A stretch of DNA of 9,850 bases. It comes from Betaproteobacteria bacterium (GTDB lineage Bacteria > Pseudomonadota > Gammaproteobacteria > Burkholderiales > Burkholderiaceae_C). Below are positions 1-4,027 of the stretch, in pieces. The stretch covers positions 1-9,850 of the forward strand of contig VBCQ01000303.1 in assembly GCA_005882155.1 (NCBI GenBank), written 5' to 3'. Position numbers and translations under genes: made by a program. The notes under the pieces were generated by a model. It was not told the DNA's origin. It made no database searches and saw only the letters and a program-made list of their open reading frames with translations. The stretch's first letter is position 1. Every line of letters begins with the position of its first letter.

Positions 1-42
1 TTACTACGTCACGCGCCGGCCGCTGGAAAGCTGAGGTTTTTC

Positions 43-69
43 ACCACAGAGACCACAGGCAACACGGAG
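43..69. repeat. Degenerate 9-base tandem repeat (ACCACAGAG-like)
   Basis: Three adjacent 9-base units can be read: ACCACAGAG (43-51), ACCACAGGC (52-60) and AACACGGAG (61-69). They end just before the stop codon of the chemoreceptor gene on the other strand. From memory, CACAGAG-type intergenic repeats recur in many proteobacterial genomes, often next to gene ends, without an agreed function. The rest of positions 1-73 shows no gene and no convincing terminator. Confidence 0.5.
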
Positions 70-73
70 GAAT

Positions 74-1669
74 TCAAGCCGCCGCTTGCTCGCCAAGCAG
101 GCGAAAAGCACGCACCGCCTGCGCCAAGCGCTGCGCTTGTTCCTTCAGGCTTTCGGTCGCGGCAGCGCTTTGCTCGACCAGCGCGGCGTTTTGTTGCGTC
201 ATCTGATCGAGCTGCTTGACTTCGCCGCTGACGTGGCCGATGCCGCTGCTTTGCTCGGTGGTCGACGCGGTGATCTCCGACATGATGTCGGTCACACGCT
301 GGATCGACGCGACGATGTCGCGCATCGTCGTTCCGGCATCGCCGACCAGCTTTGCGCCGGAGTCGACACGCTCGCCCGACGCGCCGATCAGCGCCTTGAT
401 TTCCTTGGCCGCTTCGGCGCTGCGCTGCGCCAGCGATCGCACCTCGCCGGCCACCACCGCGAAACCACGGCCTTGCTCGCCGGCACGGGCGGCTTCGACC
501 GCGGCGTTCAGCGCGAGGATGTTGGTCTGGAATGCGATGCCGTCGATGACGCCGATGATGTCGGCGATCTTCTTCGAGCTGGCCGAGATGTCGGCCATCG
601 TGCTGACCACCTGAGCGACGACGGCACCGCCGCGTGCGGCGATCTGCGACGCCGAGCTCGCGAGCTGATCGGCCTGGCGCGCCGAATCGGCGTTGTGCCG
701 CACGGTGCCGGTGAGCTGGTCCATGCTCGTTGCAGTTTTCTGCAGGCTCGCCGCCTGTTGCTCGGTGCGATGGCTCAGGTCGTGGTTGCCGCTGGCGATC
801 TCGGTCGACGCGCTGGAGATCGACTCCGCCGATCGCCGGATGTCGCCGACCAGCGTGCGCAGCCGGTCCTGCATGCCGCTCACCGCACCGAGCAGGCGAC
901 CGAGCTCATCGCCGCGATCGGTGTCGACCGACGTCGACAAATCGCCTTCCGCGATGCGCTCGGTCACGCGGATCGCCTGTGCGACCGGCTGCAGCACGCC
1001 GAGCGTCAAGCGCCAGGCGAGCAAGCTGCCGAGCGCGACCGCGAGCACGCTGACGCCGATCAGCACCACGCGCGCCATCGCCTGGCTGCGCTGCGCGGCT
1101 TCGAACGCCTCGCCGGTGAGACTGGCTTCGCGCGCGATCAGTTCGGCCACCAGCTTGCGCCACTCGTGCTCGACCGGACGCACGTCTTGCATCACGACGA
1201 TCGTTGCTTCGGGCGTCGCTCCTTCAATGCCCAGCTTGGCTGCCTTGGCGATCAGCGGCAGCGTCTTCGCGCGCACGGCCTCGATCTTCTTGAACAGCTC
1301 GCGCTCGGCGCCGCTCGCGCCATTCGCGTCGAGCGCCTGCGCCAGTTCGGTCTCGGTGCGCGTGTAGTCAGCTGTCGCCTGCTCGAGCAGCTTGACCTGC
1401 TTGTCGACTTCTTTCACTTCGGTCAGAAGCGTCAACGTGCGCAGCAGGATCGCCATCTCGTCAACCTGCTCGATCATGTGGTTGGCCAATGCCATCTGGC
1501 GGTTGCGCACTTCGACGATGCCCTTGAGCTGGCCGCCCATCGCCGACATCTGCCATTGACCGACGCCGGAGACGACGATCAGCAAGGCGAGGATCAACGC
1601 GAAGCCGAACGCAAAGCGCTGGCCGAGTGAAAGTCCGGCGCGCGCGCCATGGCTCGTGATGAGTTTCAT
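74..1669 (-). CDS. Methyl-accepting chemotaxis protein (Tar-type, helical sensor domain)
   Basis: This is an inner-membrane chemoreceptor that senses a periplasmic signal and controls CheA through CheW. Residue numbers count from the longest frame, which opens with GTG at 1795. TM1 is about 61-80. A helical periplasmic domain of about 160 residues follows, consistent with a 4HB ligand-binding domain. TM2 is about 241-262 and HAMP about 263-317. The cytoplasmic hairpin has its conserved tip at 415-450 (IAFQTNILALNAAVEAARAG), and methylation-helix segments lie at about 340-370 and 512-550. The C-terminus ends in AVRAFRLL plus a short tail, with no NWETF-type CheR/CheB tether. I chose Met43 (1667-1669) because MKLIT followed by a basic stretch and TM1 is the usual start. 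The 42 residues upstream are not receptor-like. No Shine-Dalgarno precedes Met43, Met29 or the GTG, so the start is uncertain. The ligand is unknown. The gene is transcribed away from the 67-codon gene. Confidence 0.93.
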   Translation of the reverse strand: MKLITSHGARAGLSLGQRFAFGFALILALLIVVSGVGQWQMSAMGGQLKGIVEVRNRQMALANHMIEQVDEMAILLRTLTLLTEVKEVDKQVKLLEQATADYTRTETELAQALDANGASGAERELFKKIEAVRAKTLPLIAKAAKLGIEGATPEATIVVMQDVRPVEHEWRKLVAELIAREASLTGEAFEAAQRSQAMARVVLIGVSVLAVALGSLLAWRLTLGVLQPVAQAIRVTERIAEGDLSTSVDTDRGDELGRLLGAVSGMQDRLRTLVGDIRRSAESISSASTEIASGNHDLSHRTEQQAASLQKTATSMDQLTGTVRHNADSARQADQLASSASQIAARGGAVVAQVVSTMADISASSKKIADIIGVIDGIAFQTNILALNAAVEAARAGEQGRGFAVVAGEVRSLAQRSAEAAKEIKALIGASGERVDSGAKLVGDAGTTMRDIVASIQRVTDIMSEITASTTEQSSGIGHVSGEVKQLDQMTQQNAALVEQSAAATESLKEQAQRLAQAVRAFRLLGEQAAA

Positions 1670-1676
1670 GGTCTGG

Positions 1677-1704
1677 ATATCGGCACGAACCGCGGCCGAC
1701 TTGA
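1677..1704 (-). promoter_or_regulatory. Possible sigma-28-like (FliA) promoter before the chemoreceptor
   Basis: On the minus strand, GCCGATAT (1684-1677) matches 7 of 8 bases of the flagellar/chemotaxis sigma factor -10 consensus GCCGATAA. Upstream, TCAAGTCG (1704-1697) matches 5 of 8 of TAAAGTTT. The spacer is 12 bases rather than the usual 11. Transcription would start at or next to the ATG at 1669. A FliA promoter would suit a chemoreceptor, but the weak -35, the odd spacing and the lack of a leader make this tentative. Confidence 0.22.
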
Positions 1705-1796
1705 AATCCATCTTGAATAGCAACGCTTCAGCCCCTGCATTCCGCAGTTCGTCGCAGCGCGCTGGCGCGGCTGCGGTGCGCTCCCTAAAGTCCACT

Positions 1797-1818
1797 CAAC
1801 GCTTCATCCAAGGCGTTG
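1797..1818 (+). other. Inverted repeat in the leader region of the small gene
   Basis: CAACGC (1797-1802) and GCGTTG (1813-1818) are perfectly complementary. In plus-strand RNA the stem extends to 8 pairs (a U-G wobble, then U-A), leaving a 6-base loop. It ends 13 bases before the GGAG ribosome site of the 67-codon gene and lies in the divergent spacer behind the chemoreceptor. It could be a leader hairpin or an operator. No T-run follows, so it is not a terminator. Confidence 0.35.
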
Positions 1819-1831
1819 CAGACAACCCAAC

Positions 1832-1835
1832 GGAG
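1832..1835 (+). promoter_or_regulatory. Ribosome binding site of the 67-codon gene
   Basis: GGAG lies six bases before the ATG at 1842. It decides the start against the longer open frame that reaches back to 1656, whose extra N-terminus would overlap the chemoreceptor start region and precede the signal/TM segment. Confidence 0.65.
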
Positions 1836-1841
1836 CCCATC

Positions 1842-2045
1842 ATGTTCGACCGCACTTTCTCAGCCGCCCTCACCTTCTGCATGCTCGCAGCAGGCACGCT
1901 GGCCATCGGATCGGCCATGCTGGAACAGCCCGAGCCGCAAGTCGTTCATCTCGAACGCGTCGTCGTGACGGGCAAGCGCGTCGCGTCGGCGCCGGTCGAC
2001 GCGAAGCAAGTCGCTCAAGCGCAGTCCGAGACCGAAGCCCAGTGA
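1842..2045 (+). CDS. Small exported or membrane-anchored protein with VVVTGKR motif
   Basis: I do not recognise a named family with an assigned function. The product is 67 residues. Residues 1-4 are polar with one Arg. A hydrophobic segment at about 7-27 (AALTFCMLAAGTLAIG) could be an uncleaved anchor or a signal peptide. The rest is short and polar: PEPQVVHLERVVVTGKR (about 30-46), then an Ala/Gln/Glu-rich tail. From memory, short Burkholderiales proteins with a membrane segment followed by a V-x-L-x-R/P-VVVTGKR motif are common. The same words open the plug domain of many TonB-dependent receptors, but no plug or barrel follows here. Start choice rests on GGAG six bases upstream. The gene converges on the response regulator gene, and their stop codons lie within one shared inverted repeat. 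It is likely real: good ribosome site, signal/TM segment and plausible codon use. Confidence 0.72.
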   Translation: MFDRTFSAALTFCMLAAGTLAIGSAMLEQPEPQVVHLERVVVTGKRVASAPVDAKQVAQAQSETEAQ

Positions 2046-2071
2046 TGCGCGACGCCGCGCGTCACATCTGG
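2039..2071. terminator. Shared stem-loop spanning the stop codons of two convergent genes
   Basis: The inverted repeat has TGA (2043-2045, stop of the small gene) against TCA (2062-2064, complement of the regulator's stop), then GCGCG (2047-2051) against CGCGC (2056-2060), with loop ACGC. The single interior non-match, T2046 with G2061, is a U-G wobble in plus-strand RNA. That gives a 9-pair stem there, but an A-C mismatch in minus-strand RNA. CCAG (2039-2042) and CTGG (2068-2071) extend it beyond a 3-base bulge. No T-run follows on either side, so it is not a classic factor-independent terminator, although its position suits a bidirectional 3'-end structure. Confidence 0.45.
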
Positions 2072-2832
2072 CGGAACACGTGCACGAAGCTGCGGCTGAC
2101 CGGCAGCAGCTCCTTGCGGCCCTTCAGCTGGATCTCGGCCGTTTCATTCGCGCCGCGGTTCACTTGCGCGACCTGATGCAGATTGACGATCACCGAGCGA
2201 TGGACCTGCGCGAAGCGCTCGGGATCGAGCTCGTCGGCGAGCTCGCGAATGGTCTTGCGTATCAACGCCTCGCCGCCTTCCCACGCGACCAGCGTGTACT
2301 TCTCGTCGGCCTTCAGGTAGGCCACCTGCTCGATCGGAATCAGCCGCACGCTGGTGCCGACCGACGCCTTGATCCATTGCAAGTAGTTGCGCGTCGCTGC
2401 GCGCTTGCGCAGCTCGCCCGACAGTTGGTCGATCACCGCGTCGAGCCCGCTGCTCTCTGACGTTGCCGGCCTCACCAAGCGATCGCGCAATCGCTGCACC
2501 GTGTCGGCCAGGCGCGACTCGTCGAACGGCTTCACGAGGTAATCGACTGCACCCTGCTCGAAAGCTTGCAGCGCGTACTGCTCGTGCGCAGTGACGAAGA
2601 CGATTTGCGCGCGCCGTGCAATCGAGCGCGCCGCGTCGATGCCGTTCATCCCCGGCATATGCACGTCGAGGAAAACGATTTGCGGCAGATGCAGGTCGAA
2701 CAGCTCGACCGCCTCGCGTCCGTTGCGCGCTTCGGCCACTACCTCGAGCTCGGGCCAGACGCGCGCCAGGTGAGCGCGCAAGCGTTCGCGCAGCAGCGGT
2801 TCGTCGTCGGCGATCAAGGCCTTGGGAGTCAT
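2062..2832 (-). CDS. LytTR-family response regulator
   Basis: This is a cytoplasmic DNA-binding response regulator of the LytR/AlgR type, 256 residues, a normal length. The receiver domain is about residues 4-120. It has the acidic pair D9/D10 (IADDEP), phospho-acceptor D56 in FLDVHMPGMNG, switch Thr81 (VTAHE) and Lys101 (LVKPF). A linker of about 25 residues leads to the LytTR domain at about 150-254, with the hallmark FAQVHRSVIVNL (207-218) and a conserved end (LPVSRSF). LytTR domains bind paired short direct repeats upstream of target genes. The start ATG (2830-2832) overlaps the kinase stop as ATGA, and no separate ribosome site is visible, so translation is probably coupled to the kinase. 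No motif is missing. Target genes cannot be told from this window. The regulator is not obviously AlgR itself, so I give no symbol. Confidence 0.95.
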   Translation of the reverse strand: MTPKALIADDEPLLRERLRAHLARVWPELEVVAEARNGREAVELFDLHLPQIVFLDVHMPGMNGIDAARSIARRAQIVFVTAHEQYALQAFEQGAVDYLVKPFDESRLADTVQRLRDRLVRPATSESSGLDAVIDQLSGELRKRAATRNYLQWIKASVGTSVRLIPIEQVAYLKADEKYTLVAWEGGEALIRKTIRELADELDPERFAQVHRSVIVNLHQVAQVNRGANETAEIQLKGRKELLPVSRSFVHVFRQM

Positions 2833-3884
2833 GTCGGAAGCACGAGTTCGGCGCGCAGGCCGTGCGGCGCATTCTCCAGCAACTCGACTTGCGCCGTCTC
2901 GCCGTAAAACGCTTTCAGGCGCGCGCGCAGGTTCGCGAGGCCGGTGCCGGCCGCCGCTGTTTCGCTCATGCCGGCGCCGCTGTCGCTGACCCAGACGCGC
3001 ACTGCGGTGCCACCCGCCTCACGCCGCGCACCGACCTCGATGACGCCACCCTGCTCGGTCGGGTCGATGCCGTGACGGATCGCGTTCTCGACGAGTGTCA
3101 GAAGCGCCATCGCCGGAAAGCGCAGCGCGCGCAGGTCGTCGGCAGCGCGCAGCTCGAAGCGCAACCGGTCGGGCATTCGCATGTGCATCAGCTCGAGGTA
3201 GGCCTTGACGAGATCGAGCTCGTCGCCGAGCGTCGCCTTGTCGTCGTTGAGGCGCGGCATCGCCGCCTTCAAGTAGGCGATCAGGCTCTTCAGCACGGCC
3301 GCGGCCTGCGGCGAGCCCGCCTCGACGAGCGCCTGCACATTGGCCAGCGTGTTGAACAGAAAGTGCGGCTCGATTTGCGCGTGCAGCAAGCGCAGCTGCG
3401 CGTCGAGCGCTTGCCGCTCGAGCGTGCTGCGCTCGAGCGCGAACTGAAGGCTCTGGCTGCGCGCCTGTGCATCGCGCTCGCGGTACAGCGAGCCGAGCGC
3501 AAGCAGCGTGCCGACCATCAGGCTCGACAACGCGATCAGGATGAAGCCCGACAGCCGCCATTCATTGCTGAGCACGGCCCTCACGTCGCCACCCACCGCG
3601 GGCAGGTAGACGATGAAGGTCGCGACCGGCGCCGCCAGACCGACCGCGAGCACGCGCACCAGCCACACGGGCAACCAGGTCTGCCGCCAGTGGCCGGCCG
3701 CGATGAAGACCAGCAGCAGCACCATCGCGATGACCATCGTGCGGCCGAGCAGCACGATGAACGGCGTGATGAACAGCGGGTTCAGCAGCGCAGCGACAGC
3801 GAACGCGAGCGCCAGCACGGTGAGCACGCGCTTCAAGGTCAGCGCGGCGAGGGTGGAGAGTGCAGTCGCGTCGGGTGAGTTCAT
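2829..3884 (-). CDS. LytS/YehU-type membrane sensor histidine kinase
   Basis: This is an inner-membrane histidine kinase, 351 residues, partner of the LytTR regulator. Four hydrophobic segments (about 18-38, 41-62, 76-96 and 112-134) form the sensor part. There is no recognisable periplasmic, PAS or GAF domain, so the signal may be sensed in or at the membrane. A helical linker at about 135-170 leads to the His_kinase box QIEPHFLFNTL with phospho-acceptor H174. The ATPase domain shows the N box LVENAIRHG (264-272, N267), DSGAG (301-305) and GTGLANLRARL (313-323). The final codon overlaps the regulator start by four bases (ATGA). No Shine-Dalgarno is visible before the ATG at 3884. The 5' end is preceded by a 143-base spacer carrying a REP-like palindrome. 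I am confident of the family; the stimulus is unknown. Confidence 0.95.
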   Translation of the reverse strand: MNSPDATALSTLAALTLKRVLTVLALAFAVAALLNPLFITPFIVLLGRTMVIAMVLLLVFIAAGHWRQTWLPVWLVRVLAVGLAAPVATFIVYLPAVGGDVRAVLSNEWRLSGFILIALSSLMVGTLLALGSLYRERDAQARSQSLQFALERSTLERQALDAQLRLLHAQIEPHFLFNTLANVQALVEAGSPQAAAVLKSLIAYLKAAMPRLNDDKATLGDELDLVKAYLELMHMRMPDRLRFELRAADDLRALRFPAMALLTLVENAIRHGIDPTEQGGVIEVGARREAGGTAVRVWVSDSGAGMSETAAAGTGLANLRARLKAFYGETAQVELLENAPHGLRAELVLPT

Positions 3885-3890
3885 GGCCGC

Positions 3891-3919
3891 ACGATACCGC
3901 CGGCCATCGCGAGTTCCAA
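3891..3919 (-). promoter_or_regulatory. Possible sigma-70 promoter of the kinase-regulator operon
   Basis: On the minus strand TTGGAA (3919-3914) and TATCGT (3896-3891) each match 4 of 6 consensus bases and lie exactly 17 bases apart. Seven bases beyond the -10 is the A of the kinase ATG (3884), so the transcript would be leaderless. This agrees with the missing Shine-Dalgarno. Such matches are common by chance, so confidence is low. Confidence 0.25.
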
Positions 3920-3971
3920 GGCAAGTTCAGCCGGGATGCGATGGACCGCGGTTTTGGAGGGGCGAGTGACG

Positions 3972-3981
3972 GCATGCATGC
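3972..3981. other. 10-base perfect palindrome GCATGCATGC
   Basis: GCATGCATGC reads identically on both strands and abuts the left arm of the larger inverted repeat at 3981. It could be a protein binding site or simply the edge of the repeat element. No function can be assigned. Confidence 0.35.
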
Positions 3982-4022
3982 GTCCCCGCGAAGCTGACGT
4001 CATCCCCGCCTTCGCGGGGACG
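3981..4022. repeat. REP-like palindrome with two alternative stems
   Basis: The arms CGTCCCCGCGAAG (3981-3993) and CTTCGCGGGGACG (4010-4022) are perfect 13-base inverted repeats around 16 bases. Within the right half, CCCCGC (4004-4009) can pair instead with GCGGGG (4014-4019), closing a CTTC tetraloop. The two foldings exclude each other. The core (GTCATCCCCGC followed by CTTCGCGGGGACGAC) resembles a REP-type repeat widespread in proteobacterial intergenic regions, from memory. It lies five bases beyond the stop codon of the metalloprotease gene, so it may also stop or protect that transcript. No T-run follows. Confidence 0.65.
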
Positions 4023-4027
4023 ACAGG

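Noticed and set aside
86..1630. 514-codon plus-strand open frame opposite the chemoreceptor
   Set aside because: Same mirror register. The translation is Arg/Asp/Leu-rich with no recognisable fold, while the minus strand encodes a complete receptor.
1798..1840. LytTR/AlgR-type binding repeats upstream of the small gene
   Set aside because: CCGTTGGG-like words occur on the minus strand, but I could not find a second copy at the expected spacing.
1656..1841. Longer N-terminus for the 67-codon gene (start at 1656)
   Set aside because: It would overlap the chemoreceptor start, place a long polar stretch before the signal segment, and ignore the GGAG-ATG at 1832-1844.
2616..3878. 420-codon plus-strand open frame opposite the kinase
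   Set aside because: It is rich in Arg, Gln and His and has no motif. The minus strand carries the full histidine kinase and ATPase motifs.
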